Below, in pieces: positions 45,301-56,540 of a stretch of 64,000 bases of DNA. Origin of the DNA: Prostheceraeus crozeri (Eukaryota > Platyhelminthes > Polycladida > Euryleptidae); NCBI GenBank assembly GCA_907163375.1, contig CAJQUW010003594.1:1-64000 (forward strand), given 5' to 3'. The notes under the pieces are model-generated. The model was not told the origin of the DNA, did no database searches, and was given only the letters and a program-made list of their open reading frames with translations. A program made the translations under genes and the position numbers. Every line of letters begins with the position of its first letter. Positions within the stretch are counted from its first letter, which is position 1.

Positions 45301-45416
45301 ATTCAGGATTTGAACGACATATCACATGAGTATCTATGGGTATAGTGTAGTTCAAAACTGAACTTCGTTTTGGGGTCGTATTTTTTATGTTTAGATTCAA
45401 CTTCCGGTGAACCGTG
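42302..45416 (+). mobile_element. DNA transposon with 417-bp terminal inverted repeats, 3.1 kb
   Basis: The arms 42302-42718 and 45000-45416 are near-perfect complements, beginning CACGGTTCACCGGAAGTTGA. The 4-bp duplication AGTT is at 42298-42301 and 45417-45420. Arms contain repeated GATATC-type motifs (TAGATATCGG, ATAGATATCTGG). The interior encodes a Cys-rich, DDE-type protein. Long arms with a 4-bp TSD recall Sola-type transposons, but I cannot confirm the superfamily. Confidence 0.9.
42856..44755 (+). pseudogene. transposase of the long-inverted-repeat element, broken
   Basis: Frame 42856-43725 has a Cys-rich N-terminus: CKVCAICFGKAKY, FPCGICSNCRSDL, LCDCEICNVSQKSGC and LCSFCKSEYG, three or four zinc-binding modules. 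It passes to the next frame near 43700: FKMGIDSGGGCLKFCLNI and YVCAVDLKMANILCELQSH are likely catalytic-core segments (D and DLK.AN). A TGA at 44150-44152 interrupts SFP.VYCNCPK. The third frame, 44174-44752, has LIPPPELHLLLRVVDKIFKE and KHHGGEFTGNMCRKLLKS, which I recognise from a recurrent, unnamed invertebrate protein family. About two lesions. The C-terminal end after HIIMMH is degraded (TAA at 44750). Confidence 0.7.
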
Positions 45417-45500
45417 AGTTGATTAAAAATGCAATATTCTACACATGTAGAGAGGTGGGCTGAATATGATGGTTGAATTTGCCGGTCCGATGAGGGTTAA

Positions 45501-46960
45501 TGGCTAAACATGGTTTCCTTCAGAAATGGGCCAAGCGACATAGAATTGTGTCTCGGCGTCTTGCTCATGTTTCAAAGATAAATGCTAATCCTTCCAACGT
45601 GCTTCGAGTCAGAATGATACAACATTTTGCAGATCTTCGACAGGCAACGAAAGGCATAGCCAAAGATGGTATCTGTAATATGGATCAGGTACCTGTCGAC
45701 TTGGATATGACTGACAATTCCGCATTTCAAAGATGAGCATACAATCTCTGGTTGTATGACACACAGGTTGCACAAAGATGCAGTTGCGCTCACTACAGTT
45801 GCCAATGGTCAACTGTTGAAGGGAGTTATCATCTTCAAATTGAAGAGGAAACCGAGCGTCGGGCAATTTCCAGAAAACATAGAGGTGTAAGTGCATCATG
45901 GATGACAGCTAAAGCTGGAACCGGGCCGGATGAATTTTGTATCTCGGCCCGGATGAGAAATTTAATCGTATTGAGTACTTTACCATCCTTAATGAAAATA
46001 TCAATTACGTTAGTTGAGTGCAATCGTTGATGTACAAATATAATTGTTGATAACATGATCGTATGCTGTAGGGCCTATATACCATCTGTAAGCAAATTGA
46101 TAACTGTTGAAAAGTAAGGAAAATTTTCGAACATGTAATGCATGCCAAATCTTCATTTGTTTTATATGTTGTAGAGGAATAGAGCGTTTGTCCATCATTA
46201 ATAAATTGGATCATATTTGATGTGCAGATAGCTGCCATTGTTGCAGGTTATATTTAGGTTTATAAAAATAGGAAAAACGAAAGCACTGAAGACATGCGGT
46301 CTATTTGAAAAAGTGAAGTTTGTTTCATCATATTGCTTAAGAACCATATTGATAGACCATCACATAAAATTCATTAAGAGACTTTAAATAATCTAATGAG
46401 GAAGATATTTCTGATTTCAGACATCGGCCCGGGTAATACATATTTCAGGTGTTTACAGAATTTTTTAGGCCCGAGCCCGGACCGGCCGCGCTTCCAGCTT
46501 TGGTGACAGCTGCAATTGGAAGTCGAACTCCTTTTCAATATCTACCAAGTCTATTCTTCTGTTAGAGGTAGGAATCTCATAGGTAGACTGCTTTGGACCA
46601 CATCTTCAGACGAAGTTCGTGCTGCTCTTCGAAAGCACAACGTCGAACATGTTTACGTGACTGTAGGAACAACGGACATCGCTTAACCGAATGATGTCGG
46701 TGTAAATGCTCAATTCAAGTATACCACGCGCAACGAGTGGATCATATGGCAAGAAAGCCATATGAAAGTAATTCCTACACTGGCTCTGACAAAATGAAAA
46801 ACCAAGTTACAAGACAATCATTCAGATGGCATCATCGGCGATGAACTCATTGCAGACAGCGGCCATTAAACGTGCATTGAATGATGTGGTGTCTGCAAAA
46901 CGGTGCTCAAGTTCGGAACAATCGCCTCGACGAACGATTGAGAGATCTTATCTCAAAAGA
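45501..46960 (+). pseudogene. pogo/Tigger-like DDE transposase relic
   Basis: The frame 45500-45736 reads FLQKWAKRHRIVSRRLAHVS then ICNMDQVPVDLDMTDNSAF, matching W..RFKKRH...RR and NMDQTPV.FDMP of pogo/jerky-type transposases. DDE-domain-like LTTVANGQLLKGVIIFKLK follows at about 45800. After a 593-bp insertion, HVYVTVGTTDIA then PNDVGVNAQFK (about 46650-46725) matches the GTT..QP.DVGVN..FK motif. Several stops. The N-terminus was lost at the piggyBac insertion site, and I see no clear continuation left of 39407. Confidence 0.7.
45911..46503. mobile_element. 593-bp non-autonomous element in the pogo relic
   Basis: AAAGCTGGAACCGGGCCGG at the left and CCGGCCGCGCTTCCAGCTTT near the right form an inverted repeat. 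TGACAGCT flanks both sides (45903-45910, 46504-46511). The interior is AT-rich with no gene. The 8-bp TSD suggests hAT. The right end has two extra bases (GG) that I cannot place. Confidence 0.72.
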
Positions 46961-47184
46961 TGGTTTGGACACTCGTAAAACGGTGGATACCTACGATTCG
47001 GATACTGATTATTCAGTAGATATGGACAGTATTAGTAAGCCTTGTCCATTTACAGAAAATGTCAAAAGAATCAATGGAACATGTATTCTTTTTCGAAGAT
47101 AAAAGTGCGGAAATCTCATCATTTTTAAAGTGTATGGTAGAAGAGTTTTAATGAAGAAAATCAGCTGTATAGGTCTATCATCTC

Positions 47185-47325
47185 GTCCAGAGGGATTTAA
47201 TCGAATTATTCGAAAATAAGACACCATCATTCGATAATAAGACCCAGGTCTTAATATTTTTCCGGCAGGGACGATATTCAAAAAAAAGACCCGGGGTCTT
47301 ATTATCGAATAAATACGGTAATAGT
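47185..47325. repeat. small MITE-like sequence, TATTCGATAATAAGAC repeats
   Basis: TTATTCGAAAATAAGAC, TTCGATAATAAGACC and the complement GGTCTTATTATCGAATAAAT occur within 140 bases, ending in ATACGG. This is a typical MITE arrangement, but no TSD was established. Confidence 0.5.
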
Positions 47326-47917
47326 TATGTAAGTTTATTGACTCGCGTGCCAGCAACCGCGCATGTCTTTCGAAGTTCGGCGCTTCCATTTTAATAAAAT
47401 ATCGTAGGGGCCATTGATGGCGAAGTATGACACGTGTGACACGCCGCGGTTTTAGGTTGGTGCACCTGAGTTTTCACACATTATATTATTCCTTGTGTGA
47501 CTATAAGAAACAGATTTCACAGGCCTGTTTGAGTGGTTGATTTTGGGAGACCTAGGGATCCACTTAGATGACTTGCAATCCAACCCTGTCTGGAATTATA
47601 AATTTTTAAACCTGATGACTCATCTAAAAAACCCTGTGAGAAAGCTAGGCATGCTATGCAAAATTCCAGACTGCGAAATTCCTTCCGAAATGTGACATCG
47701 CATCCTTCAAGATCTTGCATCTATAAAAACTCCTACAGTAAAAGTCATTTTAAACTGTTTTCTCATCAAATTATGCATGTGAGGCTTTCTTTTCAACATT
47801 TAATAATGATATTACCATTGGACAATTGGCACTCAGAGACACAGTCACTGAATTTAAGATGAGCTCTCATTTTCATTATTGCCTGCTTAATTAAAGCAAT
47901 CAGATGTTTTCTTGCAG
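47326..47917. other. no gene recognised
   Basis: Unassigned sequence before a possible last exon. The acceptor TTTTCTTGCAG ends at 47917. Confidence 0.35.
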
Positions 47918-48173
47918 CTTCATAAGAGTAGTTAGAAATGAAGAAGATACGATTCGCTTAGCAAGCGTCTGTGAAAATGCAAGGGCAGATATTTCGAACA
48001 TATCACGAATGAATATTTATATGTTGCCATTAAATACAAGAAGTGACCAGAAATTAAAAATAACAACACGAGGTTCGCCATCGCTCGAATGGACAGTAGT
48101 TCAAGTCATTGAAGATCCCCGATTCTCCTACACTTACAAGTGGACGGCATATGTTGGAAGACCAATTAATTAG
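47918..48173 (+). CDS. possible last exon of an unknown host gene
   Basis: A strong acceptor (TGTTTTCTTGCAG) is followed by 84 codons of natural-looking protein (FIRVVRNEEDTIRLASVCEN ... SPSLEWTVVQVIEDPRFSYT ... YVGRPIN) ending in a stop at 48173. AATAAA at about 48426 could be the polyadenylation signal. It would be convergent with the RAB23-like gene. I do not recognise the family, and no upstream exon was found, because the region to the left is transposon-rich. Confidence 0.4.
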
Positions 48174-48807
<634 letters not shown>

Positions 48808-50539
48808 TTAGTAATTTCAATTACAAAAATTGCTGGGGCTGTGCACTAGCCGCACCTGCTCGCAACGGTGCACCGAAAATTTTTAAACGCTGCCATAGAG
48901 AACTTATTATAAAGTGTAATTTGTTTCGCGCACTAGATTGCCGGGTTACTATATCTCAACTTCTTGAAGGCAGGGTATCAATCTTTCATCATAAATGTTC
49001 ATAGTTTCTAGAGTTCAATGCAAATTTTATAGAGAAATAGAAAAATTCAGATAATGCATTCATTAGGAAAGACTTTGAAGCAGATTTAGGGCATAATTAT
49101 ATTTTGCCAATGCTACCAAGTGAATTCCATCATACGCAACCCGTGCGTCCATGTATGATGATTCTAATGGAATTCTTTAAAACTATATGAAAACAAATTA
49201 TAAAGATATGCAACAAAAATTGTAAAAAATTACTATGCCTAAATCACTACGTCAGTGGTGGACGAAACGCCAGGCTTTTAATTCATTCTTTTGAAAATAT
49301 AGCAAAGGAGGGGTCTGTCTTTGATTCTTTTTTAAATACTTTAGCACATCAGGAAACGTAGAGAATCGAAACAATGTCAGATATGTCGACATTACTCGGC
49401 CTCAAGTTGCCTATCTGTGATGTGATAATGTCAAAAGAACATGAATGCCGAAAAGATCTTTCGGACGGATCGCTGGCCGCTGAAATGCGAGGAGAGCCTA
49501 TATCTTAGCAAAAGGAGCAACAGCAAGGTACGCAGCATTCACTATGAGTATCCAAAATTCGGACGCCGCGGGAATTGAGATTTCATGGCCTAAAATGATT
49601 TGTCATGAAATATGTCATGAACTTATGTCAAATATTGTCATGAACATACTCTGGTCCTAGTGAATGATCTGTTTGCAAAAAAGCTGTATTCCTGAATTAA
49701 CAAAAGTGTTTCTGATAAATGAGCTGAAAGGAAAACAAAGATGACCGGTCGGACTCCAGAAACGTTGTAGTAAAAAAAATGCGGTCAAGGAGAAAAACAG
49801 TTCAAAGTATCAAATGGAAATATGAATAGTATAATCCAAAACAACTTTATAGCATAAAGTAATAACGATGATCCTTTATTTGTCAATATGTTTTTCGCTT
49901 CAATGAGCATCATAAAAATCTCTTCACAGTATATAATTTTAATGAAAGTTAATAAATACTAACATTTAAGTAAACAATTTCACGACAGAGGCGCTAAACG
50001 GCAAGTTCAGTCGGAAACATAGCATTTGACTACATTTGCATAGACGAGTGAATTCTCGAGTTGAAAAGCTCGCAAGCAATAACGAAAGGCGAATTTGAAT
50101 GACCGAAGGTGAAGCAGAATCGAAGGAGAAAAGCTTCGCATGAGGTAAACAAACGATGAGGGAATAGATGTGATGGCATGCATTTCGTTAAAAGCTTGCA
50201 AATCAAGTTATTCAGGCGAAGTTTAAAGCCAGGAATAATTTGGGACTCGTAGGAACAGCTAGGAGCCATTAAAGAAGTTAGGGGTTACTCAATTAAACAA
50301 AATAGTAAATAGGATTATTTTAAGCTGCTCCCATCCGAAACCTGTTCGCACGCTTCTTAGAAGCATCAATAATAGCTTTTCGACCGACTTACAATGCATA
50401 TAGCGTGACTGCAATAAGTCTGTGCTTGCTGTGAGCACAGAACTCCATATTTCATATTGGTAGTCCTCTATGGTGCATTTTATTGACTGTTCCACTTGAT
50501 TTGTGTTCTACTCGTACATGTGTGCCATGAATGTCTCAT

Positions 50540-50600
50540 TCGCCTGACGATGGCTGACTGAGCCGGTCGAAAGGGCTCACCAAAATAAATTTTTTTACCG
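50540..50600 (+). repeat. TGACGATGG..CGAAA..AATAAA terminal motif (retroelement-like)
   Basis: CCTGACGATGGCTGACTGAG followed by CCGGTCGAAAGGGCTC and AAAATAAATTTTTTT is arranged like ends of repeats seen twice elsewhere in the window (11300, 54530). I associate this motif with Penelope-like element ends, without certainty. Confidence 0.35.
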
Positions 50601-51048
50601 CATCATCACTTTTTTCGGCTTCTCTCAAATGAAAATAATCTATCCAACCGATTATTTGGTGGAATTACATATTATGCCTGTTTTCTAAAAGAAGAGGTCT
50701 TCGAAGATCTCAAAATGTTGCAGGCAATTACCTATCGATAGTTGGTTATTACAACGAGTGGACTAAAGCCATATTGCTGAACAGGACTTTGAAAAATGAC
50801 AATGATGACTTAGAATTCTACACGGATATCAACAAAAGACTTCTTGGATGATGGTGTAAAATCTATACGGAATATTCGACTATTTAGGATCAACGTCAAC
50901 CGTTGAGTAAGCAACCCTATACAGTGTTGTTCGATGAAACTGAATCACTGTTTTTGACGTGAGGGGTGCCTTTCAAAATTTGCACGTAGTAGTTGCATTA
51001 CTAAGTTAAGTACCGGAAGCGTGCAATGATTATTTGTTGCATATTTGC

Positions 51049-51298
51049 AGAGCCATAATTTTTGGTATGGAATGTCTTCAGGTCATTTCCTATTATGTGC
51101 ATGTGTAATTATCATACTTCTGATCGACGATGTATGCAAGAATTTGGCTGAATGTGGGTTATATTGCTCAAAATGCTTGTGTTTGTCGACATTAGGAGGC
51201 TTGCCAAATCTGGATGTGTTTAGCTTCATAGATAAGGGTACATGAACATGATAGGAAATTACCTGAAGACATTCCATATCAAAAATTGTGGCTCTAGA
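51049..51298. repeat. foldback element, 58-bp arms
   Basis: Left arm 51049-51106 (AGAGCCATAATTTTTGGTAT ...) pairs with right arm 51241-51298 with about six mismatches. The 134-base spacer is non-coding. It lies inside RAB23-like intron 1. Confidence 0.75.
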
Positions 51299-51666
51299 CA
51301 TAGTAGTTTTGTCGCAATAAGCGAAAACATAGAATATTTCATTTTAACTAAAAACTGCTATCTGCGTCACATTGGAATGACATGCGTTTTTCTTTGGTCC
51401 TGTCTGACAAGAAGGGGAACTAATTAGAACTCGGCAGACGTGCAAATTCGCAGTAGGCATATGGTGTACATCATTCAGTGAAAGACTCAGTTTCGGCCAG
51501 AGACACGTTCCCTTCAGAAACTCGCTCTGGCTGCCGGACTATAGTGTGATGAACCAAGTATAAGGGGGTTATGAAGGTTAATTGTTTGCATCGTTGCCAC
51601 CGAGATTCAGCCTGGGTTCAAGAAAGCAGGCACAATAGATTCTCATAAATATTATTTATATCTCAC

Positions 51667-51824
51667 TTTATTATCTTCTCCAGAAAATCCACACCAATCG
51701 TCTGCTTATAATTTTCGTTGTAAACACCACGTGCAAATCTTCGAATCATGCTGGACTTCCCAACACATCCATCTCCGATAACAAGAATTTTAACGGTAGC
51801 TTCTAAGTCCACTTCACAAAGCAT
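51667..51824 (-). CDS. RAB23-like: RAB23-like GTPase, exon 1 (start)
   Basis: The ATG is at 51824-51822. The frame reads MLCEVDLEATVKILVIGDGC then VGKSSMIRRFARGVYNENYK then QTIGVDFLEK, with the P-loop GDGCVGKSS (G1) and switch I TIGVDF (G2). Alignment to vertebrate RAB23 (MLEEDMEVAIKMVVVGNGAV...) supports this start, although the frame is open a little further upstream. The donor GTGAGA is at 51666-51661 and the exon ends in phase 2. This is the clearest host gene in the window, with intact motifs and splice sites. Confidence 0.9.
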
Positions 51825-52660
51825 TCCGTGATCATTTGAATAGTCAAATCTTGCGTTTGCCGATAAAGTAGGGGATTACTTAAGTCAATATTGTTCAGCA
51901 GAAAGTATGACAGAACTTCAGCAACTGAGAATGATGATGATACGTATTTGCTTAAGATTATGTAAACTATAAACTTAACTTACACTTGTGATGATTGCAG
52001 TAAAATGGGGCGATATGGGAGAAAATGCTTGCCAATGGTGCGAAATTTCTCACACCATTCCCACTAATAAAATAATGGGATTCCATCCCATCCACCTCAG
52101 AGATTCTTACTCCAATTCTCTCATCATAAATATTACGTCTAACGATTATGATGATTTGATAATATAAATTTCAATATCTACGAACCATGTAACGGATGAC
52201 ACACCAGTGCTATAAAGAAATGTCCATCTCAACAATACAATAGTCAACACTAAGAAAATATTGCTAGAATTACTATATGAATGTGGGCCGTACACTGTCA
52301 AATCATATCCCTTGATTATCTTTCAGCTTTGCCAAACGCATGTATGTTTTGCTTGTTTGAACACTGATATTAATTTTCTGTCCGGATAGACCCAAGTACA
52401 TTCGATTTTCACTGGGTGTTTCTGTTTCTCTACTCATTCGAAAAACACCAGGTTTCACGAGAGCGTGTTAGGTAACAAAATTGATGATACATTTTCCAGC
52501 ACGGTGCTTCTTACTACTACATTTATAACCGTTTGAAATATGAAAGAATAATAGCTGACTCATGGCTGACTCACTGACTTGCAGAAATCCTCTAGTAAGG
52601 AGAAATCAAAAGTGAATTGCGGATAACCAAGCATTTCCTGACGGATACTCGAAAACTCCA
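51825..52660. other. upstream of the RAB23-like gene; nothing recognised
   Basis: Should contain the minus-strand 5' UTR and promoter, but I see no clear core promoter element. There is no other gene. Confidence 0.35.
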
Positions 52661-53014
52661 TGTCATTGTAGGAAGGCAATTCCTACAGGTGGTGGTCTGC
52701 CTTTACCGACATTGACTGATTGGCAAGAGGTACTTGTCAACATTTTGCGGGACAATAATTACACAGAAGGCTTATCTGGTGGTACTGAAAGTGGAGTAGA
52801 ACCTCAGACATTTGATGCTGATTCCTCCATTGCAAATGAAGTGGACGATGGCGTAGATCAGGCTTCAGTCATACCGGCAACGAAACAAATGAAAGCTACA
52901 ATAAAAAGCAGCAAGATACAATCATCAGATCACCGAATGGATTTCATGCAAGTGTTGGAGAAAGAGAAGGTCATCCTAGAAAATAAATTGCTTGAAAGGA
53001 ATAAAAAAAAGTAG
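52660..53014 (+). pseudogene. Myb/SANT-like DNA-binding protein fragment
   Basis: FPTGGGLPLPTLTDWQEVLVNIL (52678-52746) followed by GLSGGTESGVEP matches the TGGGP..PLT..E..V..IL...GI.GG.ES segment that follows the Myb/SANT-like (Myb_DNA-bind) domain in invertebrate proteins linked to Harbinger-type transposons and host genes. The C-terminus is charged and coiled-coil-like (FMQVLEKEKVILENKLLER) and stops at 53014. The preceding SANT helices are not in an open frame. An exon candidate (TTGCAG/AAATCC at about 52582-52590) lies upstream. Confidence 0.5.
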
Positions 53015-53569
53015 AGATAAGGCCATCTTCATCAAAACGTCAATGATCATACAATTCCTTATCGGAATACTCGTCCCGAAATATCCGCTCTCGACACGCA
53101 GCTATATTTCCATACAAAGCCTGATATCTGTAATATGACATGCTGCTGCGTTAAAATGTTTAAAATGATTGCGCACGTCTGCTAAAATTGTCTTCAAAAC
53201 ATTAGTGAGGGGACGGTGACGTGTCACATTTGCATTGTCAGGAGGTTACAACCGTCTTAAACCTCCTAAGATACAAAGGCTGAGTGTTAAGTCGCTGCAG
53301 CAGCAACTTTCGGTCTTATCACTATGACAAAGTTTCGTGAAACGGGTGGTTGCTTAAAAATAATCATTTTTAAAATGAGCTTACGTAACACGCTTTCTTG
53401 AAACCGGCCCCCAGAGCGAGCACAGAAAAGTCAATAATTTCATCGTCAACAAACACTTAGTTCATTGATTTACAAATAGGCCCAAAAATTAGATCAAATG
53501 CATGAAATTGAGCGATGAATCTCAAAGAATTGCTAAATTTTCGTTTCATTATGGAATAATTAAAGCGAT

Positions 53570-54664
53570 GTTTGTCGTTGGTAAATTTACAGACTGCAAA
53601 CACAACTTTTCTCGAGTTCATACTTTATTGACATGTAAAATAAGACGAAGGAAAAAGTAAAAGTAACACCAGAACGTTTTCGCCGGCTCTTCTCAAGGGT
53701 GGATACCGGTTGACTGACAGTGATACAGTAATGCAATCGACCACAGAATTAGACAGATCGTCTCTTCTTCTGTTTGACTAGAAAGGAAACATTGGAACAT
53801 GTAGCGTTAATGAAATGGCACAATCTGCTGACAAAATACCATAGCAATCGAACAATGAGCAGCCAGTTCAACATTAAACACGCCAAATTGTGTGAACTTT
53901 CAGTGACTTATGAAACGGATCACACAGCAGAGATACAGTTGATGACAAGTTCTACAGAGAAGCTTGTGAACGTTTTTTCGTGCGCCTGCTAACTTTTGAA
54001 ATAATGATCGGAGGGTCCAACATTATCGAGAAACCTTTTGTGCCATGAACTGAATCATTCGAATCTTAAGGAATCGTGGCGATCAGAGCATTTTGAAGGA
54101 ATTCACAGCAATCTGCAAGCGGCGCAAGACTATCTATCCTATCTTTGCAAGGCATTAAAAAGTTCTTTTTCCCACTTAGTAAGTTCCTGCACTTCTAGCA
54201 AAGTGATACGCTTAAACTATCTAATTCTGTGCAATCGACACTGACACAGCGAAATGGCAACAACCCAAAAGGACGGAATGACGGACGGACTAACATACAT
54301 ATCTACCAAGGTAAAGCAGGCGAGAACAAACCTACCCTGGTAAGTTTCTATGTACCTTGTGTATCAAAAAATAATTCATTTCGATTGCTATGGTATTATG
54401 TCAGCAGATTGTGCCATTTCATTAACGTTACATGTTCCAATGTTTCCTTTCTAGTCAAACAGAAGAAGAGACGATCTGTCTAATTCTGTGGTCGATTGCA
54501 TTACTGTATCACTGTCAGTCAACCGATATCCACCCTTGAGAAGAGCCGGCGAAAACGTTCTGGTGTTACTTTCACTTTTTCCTTCGTCTTATTTTACATG
54601 TCAATAAAGTATGAACTCGAGAAAAGTTGTGTTTGCAGTCTACAAATTTACCAACGATAGACGT
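53570..54664. repeat. large foldback element, arms about 280 bp
   Basis: Left arm 53570-53853 and right arm 54381-54664 are near-complementary (about 93-95 percent by eye). Each arm contains CTTGAGAAGAGCCGGCGAAA then ACGTTCTGGTG and TCAATAAAGT, outward or inward by orientation. The 527-base spacer (53854-54380) holds short ORFs without recognised domains (for example 54038-54244). It is either two inverted copies of one repeat or a composite mobile unit. Confidence 0.85.
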
Positions 54665-54829
54665 TTCTTAAATAATTTGAAAAGTCGGTTACCCCTATCT
54701 GAAGTTCATTATGGAATACCAAAGAATAAGAAGTGCATCTTCACGAGCTCTTGCACATAAAGGAAATTCAAGGACGCAGATCAATTATTGTGTTAGCGAC
54801 TCTTAAGTTTGATAAGAATGTGTCAAGAG

Positions 54830-54910
54830 AAATCTATTGAAGAAAATTGAAGTAAGACAGATTAATTTAAACTTCAACATGCCTTGCTTCAATTTTCTTC
54901 AATAAATTTC
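54830..54910. repeat. hairpin, about 28-bp arms
   Basis: TCTATTGAAGAAAATTGAAG at about 54834 pairs with CTTCAATTTTCTTCAATAAA near 54888 around a 25-base loop. Confidence 0.7.
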
Positions 54911-55118
54911 GCCTGATGTTCGCAACGCTGTTCTTATTCAAAATTATCAATCGACTCTTAATTAGCTAACACTGATCGAGCAGGTATCAACACCCAGTGG
55001 AAAAGAAGAAGTTGACCCTACCGCAAGTCAACCGCTACGGGTCGACAGTGATGCGATCTTTGAAAATTGAAAGCATTAATTGGAAGTCACCAAAAACGAA
55101 CTATATGTACATATAAGC

Positions 55119-55168
55119 GCTAAATATTTAGCACTACTCGCTCTAAATTTGAGTTTAGACGAGTAGGT
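55119..55168. repeat. perfect 14-bp palindrome next to a 13-bp hairpin
   Basis: GCTAAATATTTAGC at 55119-55132 is self-complementary. TACTCGCTCTAAATTTGAGT continues into TTAGACGAGTA, which folds with one bulge. Confidence 0.6.
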
Positions 55169-55377
55169 TCCGAGATGGCACGTGCTGTGAAAAACACTAC
55201 CAGATGTGGTGGTCGGGCCTTCCGCAAACCAACTTATGGATTTTGATGCAAGTGTTTCGCTCAGAATTGTAAAATGATTGCGAAGAAATTAGTTTATGGT
55301 GTAGTTTGCTATTATATCAGAGGAAACACGTATTTAGAGATTCAAATTCGGGTTGGTAATTATGAGCAGAGTTGGAA

Positions 55378-55455
55378 AAGTAGGAATTGGAATTGGAATT
55401 GACGATACTTAAATCTACTGGAATTGGAATTGACCTTGATAAACCTCAATTCCAC
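55378..55455. repeat. GGAATTG-rich simple repeat
   Basis: GGAATTGGAATTGGAATTGA and later GGAATTGGAATTGACC form two clusters separated by GATACTTAAATCTACT. Confidence 0.6.
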
Positions 55456-55988
55456 TTTTTCGATAGACCTGTGATAAATCTATTTGTACAAAAATTAAAA
55501 TCACTGTACTCGGCCGTTGTGTTAACTGCATGCAGAGATGAGAGAGAGAGATAGATCGACAGAGGTAGTTTTATTCTATTCTTGAATAAAGGGTGTTCTT
55601 TTGTGACTTCGATAGGCCTACAGCCCCGGACCATGTTATTTCAGCGACTAACCCATTAATGACGGTTGGCAGGATTTCCTGCCAAATTGTTTTTCGTATG
55701 TGGTTCACAGAAAAAGCTATTTGTAAAGACAAAATTTATATACTTTTGTATGGTTTATGTCTACTAATGCATCGAAACTATTTCGATGGGTATTTGGCAT
55801 TTTTTCTAAGAAGCAGCCCGCTCTTGCTTTACTGGTTTTCTCTAAATTTTAAAATCTCAAGACCATGAATTCGAAATGCATCTCTATGTTAGCATATGCA
55901 AACGAAAACAGCCCAACGCATGACTCATAATCTGTCCTCATCACAGATAGTGATGAAGGTCACCAAAGATATCTAACAATTAGTCACA

Positions 55989-56466
55989 TCGCCCAAGTTC
56001 TGGCAAACCGTCGCAAAGAGTAAATTACCTGTCTGACAAACCGACGTAAAGGTCAAATTAGCTGTTTGACTAACCGTCGTAAAGGGTAAATCACAGTTCT
56101 TGCAAACCGTCGTGAGGGGTAAATCGCCTGTCTGGCAAACCGTCGTAAGTCAATTTTTTTGATTTTGAATTTTATAGCTATTATGATGTAAAATACATTG
56201 AAAAATATTCACAATGAATATCAGATATCATAATCTTATGGTTCCACATGTACTCAGGCGCTGCAAACCGCAGTAACGTAAGAAGAAATAAACATCAAAA
56301 AATCTTAAAAGTATCCTCCTGATAAATGTCAAATTTGACTTACGACGGTTTGTCATACAGGTAATTTACCCTTTACGACGGTTTGTCAGACAACTAATTT
56401 GACCTTTACGACGGTTTGTCAGACAGGTAATTTACTCTTTGCGACGGTTTGCCAGAACTTGGGCGA
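55989..56466. mobile_element. 478-bp foldback with internal direct repeats of CAAACCGTCGTAAA
   Basis: It begins TCGCCCAAGTTCTGGCAAAC and ends with the complement. The left arm holds five direct units of about 33 bases, each with (G)CAAACCGTCGTAAAGGGTAAAT; the right arm holds four in the opposite sense. The middle (56160-56325) is AT-rich. No TSD is clear. Confidence 0.85.
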
Positions 56467-56540
56467 CATGCTACTTTTTCAGTGGCAGCTTTTCCTGCCA
56501 ATCGTCACTTGAGTGAACGTGCGGTGCTGTACGCGGTGAG

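Larger units (their letters stand above)
39411..45496 (+). mobile_element. piggyBac transposon, 6.1 kb including a nested element
   Basis: Both ends abut TTAA (39407-39410, 45497-45500), the piggyBac target duplication. The terminal repeats read CCCTCATCGG...GGCCCACCTCTCTACATGTG on the left and the complement on the right, where GAGAGGTGGGC and CCGATGAGGG are separated by about 30 extra bases. A further copy of the GGCCCACCTCTCTACAGGTG box lies at 39597. The element holds a broken transposase (40073-41807). A 3.1-kb element with long inverted repeats sits in its 3' part. Confidence 0.88.
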
